From contig CAVYUC010000007.1 in assembly GCA_963771595.1 (NCBI GenBank), forward strand, positions 186,001 to 250,000: a stretch of DNA of 64,000 nucleotides, written 5' to 3'. The notes beneath the pieces were generated by a model. It searched no databases and was not told the DNA's origin. It worked only from the letters and a program-made list of their open reading frames with translations. The stretch is from CAVYUC01 sp963771595. GTDB taxonomy: Bacteria; Bacteroidota; Bacteroidia; Bacteroidales; Prolixibacteraceae. The translations under genes were made by a program, and so were the position numbers. The first letter of the stretch is position 1. Each line of letters starts with the position of its first letter. Positions 51,642 to 59,960 of the stretch are shown here, piece by piece.

Positions 51642-53468
51642 TTACGATTCCGGAAGTTTATTCCACCATGTTTTCTTCAGAATGACCATACAAATTACAG
51701 TAATAATAATGGTAATCCAAATTGGAAGTGCATCCCGCAAAATAATGTATATAGGCAGCGCCACCAATGCAGTTTGTGCAATAGTTCCAATTACAACATT
51801 AAACATGTCCATTTTAAAATTCTTGTTGGGTTTGAAATTCGGATCTTCCGCCATCACTTTAGCTTTAATTGGTCCCCAGAAACCCCACGGACGAACATTT
51901 TTGTAAAATTCCTTTAATGTTTCTTCTTTGGTGGGTTTTGTGAGGAAAGTACCCAGCATGGCTCCTGCAATTGAAATGAGCAGCAACCATGGGAAATAAT
52001 ACAAATCGAGTGTTTCAGAAAAAACATACGGGAAAATAAGTGCCGGAATCAAACCTGCCACCATTCCCCAGAAATAGCCGTAACCGTTAAATCGCCACCA
52101 GTACCATTTCAGCACATTCGAAACCACATAACTGCCATAAAGCGCCGAAACTATCCATTGCAGCATACTGTTTACATCCTGTGCAAACACTCCAAAAATT
52201 ATGCTGATAATCACCACCACAACTCCGGTAATGTAATTCATGTTACGAATCTGAATATTGGAAGCTTCCGGCTTCACGTAACGCAGATAGATATCGTTAA
52301 CGATGTAAGCCTGCGCGGCATTTAAGGTACCTGCAAAAGTAGAATTGAATGCGGCAAGCAGACCCGCCAGCAACAATCCCATAAAACCTACAGGCACAAA
52401 TTCTGAAATTGCAGATGGTAATATCTGTTCAAAATCAATTTGCCCGGCAACCATTAAATTCAGCCGGTCGTAATAAAGCAGCCCCAGAATAGCAAAACCG
52501 GCAATCATAAAATAGCGGATGGGCATTAAAACCACAGAAACAAAACCGCTCATTTTTGCGGCTTCCTTTGGAGTTTTAGTGGAAAGGATTTTTTGCATAT
52601 CATAGGTTGGAGCCGGACCTGCCAGTGAAACCAGCACACCTTTAAAAACCATCATCATAAAAAAGATGGAAAAAAGCGAATAGCCGTCACTCGCGATTTT
52701 GTCATTCACTTCATTAATAATTCCCCGCCAGTCCATATCCAGCCGCCATCCGAAAAAGGGCGATTCCCAGCCTTCGGGAGTAGTCAGTGTTTCCACTGTC
52801 ATTGCTTTCATGGCCAGAACCCCTATCAAAATGGCTGAAATTGTCATGATGATGTACTGCAAAACATCGGCCCATACAATACTTGACATACCACCCAAAA
52901 CAGCGTAAAACACTGCAAACATGGTAAACGCAATGCCATAAATGTGAGGTACATATTCAAGCGGTACCTGGAATGGAAGATGAGGCTGAACCAAATCCCA
53001 GGGGATAAAGATCATCACAAATTTTCCCAAACCAATGAAGCCGTATGCAAGATATCCAAGGCACATTATCAGTGCAAAAACCACTACCACTCCATGCGAT
53101 AAATTGCTGTCGCGGGTACGGCCAAAACGGGTATTTATCCATTCAGCACCGGTGGTAACTTTTGAACGGCGCAGCCAGATACTGAGAAACACCATCAAAA
53201 AAACCTGGTTAAAAACCGGCCATAACCATGGAATCCAGATACTTTTTAACCCGTAAACAAAAAGCAGTGTCACCAGCCACATTGTTCCCGAAATGTCGAA
53301 CATTCCTGAAGCATTGGAAAGCCCCAGCAGATACCATGGCAATTTATTGCCGCCCAGCATATAGTTGGCTTTGCTTTTTTGTGCAACTTTTTTAAGGACT
53401 AGCCCGATGAATACGGTGGTGAGAAGGTAAACAACAATGATTACAACATCGATGATTGTTAATTTCAT
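51642..53468 (-). CDS. Sodium:solute symporter (SSS family)
   Basis: A 608-residue transporter with about 14 hydrophobic helices. KLPWYLLGLSNASGMFDISGTMW (near 42-64) and a central GLLLAGLLAAFNSTFAGTLNAAQAYIVNDIY are typical SSS blocks. It probably carries a mannan-derived disaccharide into the cell with Na+, given the epimerase and phosphorylase downstream. A -7-type box (TATATTTG) lies 38 bp upstream. First gene of the cluster. Confidence 0.93.
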   Translation of the reverse strand: MKLTIIDVVIIVVYLLTTVFIGLVLKKVAQKSKANYMLGGNKLPWYLLGLSNASGMFDISGTMWLVTLLFVYGLKSIWIPWLWPVFNQVFLMVFLSIWLRRSKVTTGAEWINTRFGRTRDSNLSHGVVVVFALIMCLGYLAYGFIGLGKFVMIFIPWDLVQPHLPFQVPLEYVPHIYGIAFTMFAVFYAVLGGMSSIVWADVLQYIIMTISAILIGVLAMKAMTVETLTTPEGWESPFFGWRLDMDWRGIINEVNDKIASDGYSLFSIFFMMMVFKGVLVSLAGPAPTYDMQKILSTKTPKEAAKMSGFVSVVLMPIRYFMIAGFAILGLLYYDRLNLMVAGQIDFEQILPSAISEFVPVGFMGLLLAGLLAAFNSTFAGTLNAAQAYIVNDIYLRYVKPEASNIQIRNMNYITGVVVVIISIIFGVFAQDVNSMLQWIVSALYGSYVVSNVLKWYWWRFNGYGYFWGMVAGLIPALIFPYVFSETLDLYYFPWLLLISIAGAMLGTFLTKPTKEETLKEFYKNVRPWGFWGPIKAKVMAEDPNFKPNKNFKMDMFNVVIGTIAQTALVALPIYIILRDALPIWITIIITVICMVILKKTWWNKLPES

Positions 53469-53505
53469 TTCTGGCCTGTTTAGTTTCTACGTAAAAAATT
53501 AGCAA

Positions 53506-53513
53506 CAAATATA
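53506..53513 (-). promoter_or_regulatory. TAnnTTTG -7 box of the mannan cluster
   Basis: Reverse strand TATATTTG matches the Bacteroidota -7 element; 38 bp from the symporter ATG. No clear -33 box. Confidence 0.5.
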
Positions 53514-53667
53514 ATGAGATACTTTAAATAAAGCAGGCTAAATTTACTTGTTGTAATTCAGACAATATTCTATTCCTCATTATACCTGCAAAAAGAATCA
53601 AATACAAATGAAATTTCATTTTGAATAAAAAATAAAAAACACCAATTTTACCAGACATTAAATTAGC

Positions 53668-54609
53668 ATGAATAAATTTCTGTTTTACCTGTTTATATTA
53701 TCTCTTTTCGCCTGTTCCGGAGAGCCGACCAACCAGACTAAAACTGGTCCTGAAAATCAAAAATCAGAAAACAGTAAAGAACCGTCAGTGGGTGCAGAAA
53801 AAACCACAGCTACTATTATTCCTGATGAAAATGAAATGATTTACTTTGAAGGAGGCCCCTTTTTAATGGGGTCTGAAAATGGTTTATCAAATGAACATCC
53901 GGTTCACGAGGTGAAAATAAATCCGTATTTCATTGATAAAACGCCTGTAACAGTAGCACAATTCCGGCAATTTATAAAGGCTACCGGTTTTAAAACAGAA
54001 GCTGAAAAGTTTGGCGATTCGGGTGTTTTTAATCTTGAAACCCAAAGTTGGGAATTACTTCCCGGTGCCACCTGGGAAAAACCTTTTGGCCCGGCAGGCC
54101 CCGATGCTGAAGATAATCATCCGGTTACACACGTGAGCTGGAATGATGCGGTTGCTTTTGCAAACTGGGCGGGGAAACGGCTGCCAACAGAGGCGGAATG
54201 GGAATATGCGGCACGTAGCGGGAAAAATTCAGGAGAAAAATTCAGCTGGGGAAATGAGGTTTCTGTTAACGGAAAATATTTTGCCAACACATGGCAGGGA
54301 CCGATAACGTCAACAGATGCAGCCGATGGCTATTTGTTTACATCGCCGGTTGGGGCATTTGGCGAAAATGAAGCCGGATTAACCGATATGGGCGGAAATG
54401 TGTGGCAATGGTGCGCCGATAATTACAAGCCTTATCCGGGAAACCCGGAACAGGTGCGTGAAGATCCAAATGTGAAGGTTATCCGTGGCGGCTCATTCTT
54501 TTTTGATCAAAATGGTGAAAACAGTTTTACCGTTAGCGGCCGGGCAATGAATTCACATGAAACCTCGCTTTTCAATACGGGTTTTCGTTGCGCAAAAAGT
54601 GCAGAATAA
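53668..54609 (+). CDS. Formylglycine-generating-enzyme-like lipoprotein
   Basis: A 313-residue SUMF1/FGE-fold protein with a lipobox (SLFA-C16). The family blocks are GGPFLMGSENGLSNEHPVHEV, PVTVAQFRQFI, HPVTHVSWNDAVAFANWAGKRLPTEAEWEYAAR, TDMGGNVWQWCAD and FNTGFRCAK. True FGE converts a cysteine of sulfatases to formylglycine; many surface homologues instead bind ligands or are non-catalytic. No sulfatase is in the window, so the role is open. It has its own promoter; a Gfo/Idh gene follows 63 bp later. Confidence 0.88.
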   Translation: MNKFLFYLFILSLFACSGEPTNQTKTGPENQKSENSKEPSVGAEKTTATIIPDENEMIYFEGGPFLMGSENGLSNEHPVHEVKINPYFIDKTPVTVAQFRQFIKATGFKTEAEKFGDSGVFNLETQSWELLPGATWEKPFGPAGPDAEDNHPVTHVSWNDAVAFANWAGKRLPTEAEWEYAARSGKNSGEKFSWGNEVSVNGKYFANTWQGPITSTDAADGYLFTSPVGAFGENEAGLTDMGGNVWQWCADNYKPYPGNPEQVREDPNVKVIRGGSFFFDQNGENSFTVSGRAMNSHETSLFNTGFRCAKSAE

Positions 54610-54672
54610 TTAATTTAACAGAAATGTAATTTTAAAATTTATATAATTCTAATCAATTAAAACCTTTTCAAT

Positions 54673-55968
54673 ATGAGTAAAATGAATCGAAGAAATTTTA
54701 TTGGAAAAGCTGCTGCCGGAGCTGCAGCAGTAACTGTTATTCCACGCCACGTACTCGGCGGCAAGGGCTTTGTTGCCGCCAATGATCGTTTTCAACTGGG
54801 TTACATTGGAACCGGAAAACAGGTGTATACCTTGCTGAACGGGATTGGCGGTTGTCCTGAAACTGTTGCTGTTGCAGCCTGCGACGTGTATAAAAAGAAA
54901 CTGGATAATTTTGTGGATGCTGCTGCAAAAAACAATGCCAAAAAAGGTGTTAATGCGAAAATTGACGGCTACCACTATTACCGTGAATTGCTGGACCGTG
55001 ATGACATTGATGCAGTGGTAATTGCCACCCCCGACCACTGGCATGCACAGGTGGCAGTGGATGCTGCAAAAGCAGGTAAAGATATTTACTGCGAAAAACC
55101 AATGGCACTGACAGTTGCCGAAGGCCGGGCGATGGTGAATGCCACACGAAAATATGACCGTGTTTTCCAAACCGGAAATATGCAGCGCTCGTGGCGCGAT
55201 TTCCGCCATGCAGTGGAACTGGTGCGCAATGGTTATATTGGCGAAGTGAAGGAAATTAATGTAAGTGTTGGCGAACCGGTAAAACAATGCGATTTGCCCT
55301 CTCAGCCGGTTCCTGAAGGACTGGACTGGAACGAATGGATTGGCCCTTCGTTATATCGCGGATTTAATGAAGATCTGGCTCCTGCAGACACAAATGGTCC
55401 GTGGGCCTGGTGGCGCGGCTACCGTAATTTTGGCGGTGGACTGATAACTGACTGGGGCGCCCACATGTTCGATATTGGCCAGTGGGCCCTCGGCATGGAC
55501 AAATCAGGTCCCACTAAATTTTTACCACCCGAAGATCCGACAGCCGACAGCGGCCTGGTGATGGTTTACGATAATGGAGTGCGAATGAATCACAAACAAT
55601 GGGGCGAAGGCAATGCCGTTCAGATTATCGGTACTGAAGGTAAAATTGAAGTCAGCCGCGAATTCCTGCGCACTTATCCCAATAAAGACTGGGCAAAAGC
55701 TGAACTGAAACCTACAGATAAAAGGGTTTATGTGAGCAATAACCACTACCAGGATTGGGTGGATGCCATGAAAAACCGCACAAAACCGGTATCGGATGTG
55801 GAATATGGCCATCGCACTGCTTCGCTGTGTAATATTACCAATATTGCTTACGAACTCCAGCGTCCGTTGCTTTGGAACCCGCAGGAAGAAAAATTTGTAG
55901 ACGATGATTTTGCAAATCTCATGGTTGGCCGCCCCTACCGCGGCAAGTGGGATTTTACTAATTATTAA
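54673..55968 (+). CDS. Tat-exported Gfo/Idh/MocA oxidoreductase
   Basis: A 431-residue oxidoreductase with a twin-arginine signal (NRRNFIGKAAAGAAAVTVI, residues 5-23). Rossmann domain (FQLGYIGTGKQVYTLL near 41-56), the EKPMALTVAEGRAM block and a C-terminal alpha/beta domain (GGGLITDWGAHMFDIGQWALG). Exported Gfo/Idh proteins of this kind keep a bound NAD(P) and often act on glycosides. The gene ends in a strong terminator; a decayed copy of its 3' end and terminator lies at 56401-56573. Confidence 0.92.
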   Translation: MSKMNRRNFIGKAAAGAAAVTVIPRHVLGGKGFVAANDRFQLGYIGTGKQVYTLLNGIGGCPETVAVAACDVYKKKLDNFVDAAAKNNAKKGVNAKIDGYHYYRELLDRDDIDAVVIATPDHWHAQVAVDAAKAGKDIYCEKPMALTVAEGRAMVNATRKYDRVFQTGNMQRSWRDFRHAVELVRNGYIGEVKEINVSVGEPVKQCDLPSQPVPEGLDWNEWIGPSLYRGFNEDLAPADTNGPWAWWRGYRNFGGGLITDWGAHMFDIGQWALGMDKSGPTKFLPPEDPTADSGLVMVYDNGVRMNHKQWGEGNAVQIIGTEGKIEVSREFLRTYPNKDWAKAELKPTDKRVYVSNNHYQDWVDAMKNRTKPVSDVEYGHRTASLCNITNIAYELQRPLLWNPQEEKFVDDDFANLMVGRPYRGKWDFTNY

Positions 55969-55986
55969 TACGGATTTTCAGTCTTT

Positions 55987-56029
55987 AAAAAACCGCTCCT
56001 TCTGAAGCATCGGAGGGAACGGTTTTTTT
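55987..56029 (+). terminator. Intrinsic terminator of the Gfo/Idh gene
   Basis: Stem AAAAAACCG / CGGTTTTTT around an inner CTCC / GGAG pair, then Ts. Confidence 0.85.
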
Positions 56030-56193
56030 ATTCCTTTTCATTGAAAAATGAAAATTCCTATCCCTTGAAATATTCTTTACGTTTCAATCTTTTAATTCTG
56101 TTGGCGACTTTCCAAAATGGTATTCCGAGCCATAAACTGAAATGGAGTTTTGCCGTATTGCTCCCTGAACTTTGGACTTATTAAATTCAGTTT

Positions 56194-56253
56194 AAATTCG
56201 AATTAAGTTCGAACCAAATTCGAATTAAAATTGGTTTTAACCGAATTTAATTC
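56194..56253. repeat. TTCGAA-rich repeat cluster
   Basis: AAATTCGAATTAA occurs twice (56194-56206 and 56216-56228), with another TTCGAA between them and a mirrored CCGAATTTAATTCG at 56241-56254. It is A/T-rich and not coding. Confidence 0.6.
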
Positions 56254-56400
56254 GACTTTAGTATATCTCAGGTATATCCAAAAACAAGACAAAAATGAAA
56301 GTGACTTTCGCTGATAAGGTAAAAAGAATGAAGAGGAAGGAATAAAATATTTTGCTCCACCGGTAAATCAGGGTGACCTAATTCCGGCACAGTTAACCGG

Positions 56401-56528
56401 ATAAAGTCCGAACTAAAGCTGAACTGAAACCTATCGATAAAAGGATTTGATTTGGCAAATCTCATGATTGGTCGCCCCTAACCTGGCAAGTGGTATTATA
56501 CAAACTATCAATTCTGGTTTTCATTCTT
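56401..56528 (+). pseudogene. Decayed 3' fragment of a Gfo/Idh gene
   Basis: 56400-56443 aligns with 55681-55724 (AAAGCTGAACTGAAACCTA shared exactly). From 56447 it aligns with 55907 onward: TTGCAAATCTCATG, GCCCCTA, GGCAAGTGG. The segment in between (about 180 bp of the original) is missing and the frame is broken. Upstream of it a short frame KYFAPPVNQGD resembles PTKFLPPEDP of the intact gene. It looks like the remnant of a tandem paralogue that was deleted internally. Confidence 0.75.
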
Positions 56529-56573
56529 TAAAAAACCGCTCTTTCCATTTTTTCAGAAGGAGCGTTTTTTTGG
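56529..56573 (+). terminator. Decayed copy of the Gfo/Idh terminator
   Basis: AAAAAACCGCTC... / ...GAGCGTTTTTTT, aligned with the terminator at 55987. It may still function. Confidence 0.6.
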
Positions 56574-56653
56574 TTTTCCGGAACCTCGTTTTAAAAACAT
56601 TGTTTCCAATACCTTCTATGCGCATTCCCGGCAAAACCAGTGCTGTATTAATT

Positions 56654-57181
56654 TTAGCTTGTTGTACGCAAATTATCCAGCGATTTATAAACCACTACTT
56701 TCAGATTCGACTCATTGTCGAAATGTTTTAAATGATTTAACAATTCATCTGCAGGAAAACCATCCGGAAGCATATCTCTTTTCATAAATTTTAAAAAAAT
56801 ATGATGAGCTCCGTTTAATACAAACACCGAATTGGATTTATTCAAAAGCAAATTAAGTAAAGGTTGTATAGTTAATTTTCCGGTACGGATTAATCCTTCG
56901 GCAGCAATCCAGCGAATATCACTTTCTTCGTCCTCCAGTGCCTCTAAAAATAAAGGAATGGCTGCAGGGTCTGCAATTTCTTCCATTACTTTCATGGCTT
57001 CCCAGCGACAATGATGCTTCGGATGATAAAAAAGATCTTTAACGTATGCCATTACAACTGTACCTTTTGAGACCAGTTTTTTACGGGTTTCTTTTCTTTT
57101 TACTCCATCATCAGTACATAATTTATCTACCAACTCTTTAATTTCCGATTCTTGCGATGTATTCAATTTTTCTGCATTCAT
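56654..57181 (-). CDS. HEAT-repeat protein
   Basis: A 175-residue, all-helical protein with at least three HEAT-like repeats (RWEAMKVMEEIADPAAIPLFLEALEDEESDIRW, IAAEGLIRTGKLTIQPLL). It has no signal peptide and no catalytic motif; such proteins serve as scaffolds. It lies 10 bp after the P-type ATPase gene on the same strand, so it may be an ATPase-associated partner (inference). Confidence 0.85.
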   Translation of the reverse strand: MNAEKLNTSQESEIKELVDKLCTDDGVKRKETRKKLVSKGTVVMAYVKDLFYHPKHHCRWEAMKVMEEIADPAAIPLFLEALEDEESDIRWIAAEGLIRTGKLTIQPLLNLLLNKSNSVFVLNGAHHIFLKFMKRDMLPDGFPADELLNHLKHFDNESNLKVVVYKSLDNLRTTS

Positions 57182-57191
57182 ATATCTGTTT

Positions 57192-59645
57192 TTATTTTGC
57201 GAATACTATATTTTTATGGTCAAGCAAATTGTATATTCTTACTTTAAGAAAATCTGTTATAACGAATGCCACCAGGGCATATCCCCAAACCATCAGGGCC
57301 AGTTTCCATGAAATTGGGGTAATAAACCACCCGTAAACAGCTACCAACGTTGCCAGTATTTTGGTAATTACAGCTGACCAAAACACCACGCCGCTGGGCT
57401 TTATTGACCAAAAGGGACCTCGGGTTCTGGTAACAAAAATGGTTAAATGCCCGGCTACTGCCAGTTTCAGAAATATAAATGTTTGAATTGCATCTTTTGA
57501 CAGATGCAGTACTTCCTGTCCGATAAAAAAGATTCCAAAGGAACTGACAACGCCAATCAATCCAAGAAAAGTAGCCATGCTAAGCAAGACACGCATGTTC
57601 CATCGCTCCGGTTCATTGGAATAATTTACCTTGTCGTATGCAATAGCCATAATAGGAGCATCATTAAATAAAGCCAGCAAAACAATCATTATAGCGGTTA
57701 CGGGGTAAAAATTAAAAACGAGAATAGCCAGTGTAATAAAAAATAATACACGAATGGTTTCAGCAATCCGATAAATTGCATAGCTGTTCATTCGCTGAAA
57801 AATCTTTCGGCTCTCTTTCATTGCATCAATTATGACCGACAATCCTGGAAGAGTCAGGACGATATCGGCAGCCGATTTGGCAGCATCAGTGGCGCCGGCT
57901 ACAGCAATGCCCACATCTGCTTTTTTTAGTGCCGGAGCGTCATTTACACCATCTCCGGTCATTCCCACAATATGTCCTCTTTCCTGCAGCAATTCAACTA
58001 TCCGGTATTTATGCTCCGGAAAAACCTGGGCAAACCCATCGGATTTTTCCATTATTTCCCCCGCCTCTTTATCGGATTTATTCAGAAACGCAGATGCGTT
58101 TCCAATCCGGCTTTTCAGATTAACTTTTTGTGCGATCTGCCGTGCGATGGAAACATGATCCCCAGTTACCATTTTCACATCAACTCCCATATTGGAAGCT
58201 GTTTTTATCGTTTCTGCCGAATCTTCGCGAGGGGGATCGAACAATGGAATCAATCCTGCAAACACCCATTGATCTTTTTCAATGGTTCGCGCAGTTCCAA
58301 GCGTTCGATATCCCTTCTTCGCCAATTCGTCCACCTGATCGTTTATTTCTTTGGAAATTTTTGATTTCTCTGCTTCATTCAGCAAATCAAGAATAACCTG
58401 TGGTGCCCCCTTCGATATTTTAAATTTTTTATTATTATCTGAAACAACAGTTGCTTCACTTCGCTTTATCACCGGATCGAAAGGTTTAAAATCGATAATG
58501 GTAAATGCTTTCAATTTTTCTTTGGATTCCTTTAACGAAGAAGTTTTACTGATTATAGCTGTATCTATTGGATCATTATCTTCTTCCCGCGAAGCCAGTG
58601 AGGCATATATTAATACATCATCTGAGGTAAAACTATTTTGGGGAACAACATCAGTCAGTGTTAATTGATTTTTAGTAATTGTTCCGGTTTTATCCGAACA
58701 CAAAATATCCATACCTGCCATTTCTTCGATTGCCACCAATTTACTTACTATGGCTTTCTTTTTAGCCAATATTGATGCGCCCACAGCCATTGTAACAGAT
58801 AAAACGGCCGGAAGAGCTACCGGAATTGCTGCAATAGTCAGCACCAGTGCAAATTGCAGCGTGTCGAGAAAACTTTCGTTGCGAAAAAATGAAACCAGAA
58901 AAATAATAGCAATCATAAAAGCTGCGAGGACGATCAAGTAATGCCCTATTTTAACCACAGCCCTTTGAAAGTGGCTCACTGTTTTAGCTTCTTCCACTAA
59001 TTTCGCTGTTCGTCCAAAAAAAGTATCAGTACCTGTTGCTACCACCAGGCCATCTACTTCACCCTGACGAATTACTGAACCGGAAAACACTACTTCTGAC
59101 TGGTGTTTTTCCACAGGCAGTGATTCTCCCGTTAATGCTGACTCATCAATAGTTACATAGTCTCCTGAAAAAAGTTTGGCATCAGCAGGAACAACATCTC
59201 CAAGCCTCAGTCGCACCACATCCCCAGGTACAAGTTCGCGTGCCGGTATTTTGTTCCATTTACCCTTGCGTTTCACACGTGCATTTAATGCCAGCTTTTT
59301 TTTCAACTGATTAATGGCATCTCCGGCTTTATACTCCTGCCAAAAGCCAACTGTGGCATTCAGTAAGAGTAAAACCACAATAATCCAAAAATCTTCCCAA
59401 TGATGTATTACAGCCGATAATATAGCCGCCACTTCAATCATCCAGGGAATCGGGCCCCAGAAATAACCAAGAAATTTTAAAACAGGATTGACCTTTTTTT
59501 CCTCCAGTTCATTGAAGCCGTATTCATCAATGCGTTTTTTTGTTTCTGTATCAGATAACCCGTTCTTATTTGAAGAAAAAATTTCAAAGGCTTGTTCGAT
59601 GGACAATTTCTTCAGCTTATCAATGTCAGAAATTGTTTTTTTCAT
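57192..59645 (-). CDS. P-type H+-ATPase (type IIIA)
   Basis: An 817-residue P3A-type plasma-membrane proton ATPase. Phosphorylated Asp (near 318) in CSDKTGTITKNQL, actuator motif SALTGESLPV (near 173), hinge GDGVNDAPALKKADVGIA, and helices in the order 4 (two N-terminal pairs) plus 6 C-terminal. The N-terminal EYGFNELEEKKVNP and WEDFWIIVVLLLLNA blocks match the fungal/plant-type family and its bacterial members. It exports protons using ATP. Bacterial examples support acid tolerance or pmf under energy limitation. A GG-N10-GC box lies 40 bp upstream; a HEAT-repeat gene follows. Confidence 0.93.
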   Translation of the reverse strand: MKKTISDIDKLKKLSIEQAFEIFSSNKNGLSDTETKKRIDEYGFNELEEKKVNPVLKFLGYFWGPIPWMIEVAAILSAVIHHWEDFWIIVVLLLLNATVGFWQEYKAGDAINQLKKKLALNARVKRKGKWNKIPARELVPGDVVRLRLGDVVPADAKLFSGDYVTIDESALTGESLPVEKHQSEVVFSGSVIRQGEVDGLVVATGTDTFFGRTAKLVEEAKTVSHFQRAVVKIGHYLIVLAAFMIAIIFLVSFFRNESFLDTLQFALVLTIAAIPVALPAVLSVTMAVGASILAKKKAIVSKLVAIEEMAGMDILCSDKTGTITKNQLTLTDVVPQNSFTSDDVLIYASLASREEDNDPIDTAIISKTSSLKESKEKLKAFTIIDFKPFDPVIKRSEATVVSDNNKKFKISKGAPQVILDLLNEAEKSKISKEINDQVDELAKKGYRTLGTARTIEKDQWVFAGLIPLFDPPREDSAETIKTASNMGVDVKMVTGDHVSIARQIAQKVNLKSRIGNASAFLNKSDKEAGEIMEKSDGFAQVFPEHKYRIVELLQERGHIVGMTGDGVNDAPALKKADVGIAVAGATDAAKSAADIVLTLPGLSVIIDAMKESRKIFQRMNSYAIYRIAETIRVLFFITLAILVFNFYPVTAIMIVLLALFNDAPIMAIAYDKVNYSNEPERWNMRVLLSMATFLGLIGVVSSFGIFFIGQEVLHLSKDAIQTFIFLKLAVAGHLTIFVTRTRGPFWSIKPSGVVFWSAVITKILATLVAVYGWFITPISWKLALMVWGYALVAFVITDFLKVRIYNLLDHKNIVFAK

Positions 59646-59684
59646 TCTAAACTGTTTTATGCACTATGGCTGATATATGATAAC

Positions 59685-59700
59685 AGCGAACTTAAACCCA
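59685..59700 (-). promoter_or_regulatory. Sigma-54-like box upstream of the ATPase gene
   Basis: Reverse strand TGGGTTTAAGTTCGCT, with GG and GC separated by 10 nt; 40 bp from the start codon. Confidence 0.3.
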
Positions 59701-59903
59701 GTCATAGCAGTTGACCGACATATAATCGGCTTTATTATTCTTCATAAACAATTTAAGAATGAAATTGATTTGCACTTTTGACCATATTCGTGTTAAACTT
59801 TCTTAAATCCTAAAATCTGAAAGTCAGCAATCATTATGATTCCGATTACACATTTGTAACACAACGGACAGAAATTATCCCAAAGTGTTTGCTCCTGTTG
59901 CAC

Positions 59904-59940
59904 AAAAAAAGGAGAAGCTTCACTGCCTCTCCTTTTTTAA
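59904..59940 (-). terminator. Intrinsic terminator of the beta-propeller gene
   Basis: Stem AAAAAAGGAGA / TCTCCTTTTTT, works in both directions; placed after the stop codon of the reverse-strand gene at 59961. Confidence 0.8.
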
Positions 59941-59960
59941 TTGCTTCCCTTATAATTTTT

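Larger units (their letters stand above)
55969..56653. other. Intergenic region with decayed duplicate
   Basis: A 685-bp gap: the Gfo/Idh terminator (55987-56029), a TTCGAA-rich stretch (56194-56253), and a decayed copy of the Gfo/Idh 3' end with terminator (56401-56573). No intact gene. Confidence 0.7.
59646..59960. other. Intergenic region with a terminator
   Basis: A 315-bp gap between the reverse-strand PQQ-type gene's terminator and the ATPase gene. It holds the box at 59685-59700 and the terminator at 59904-59940; otherwise empty. Confidence 0.55.
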
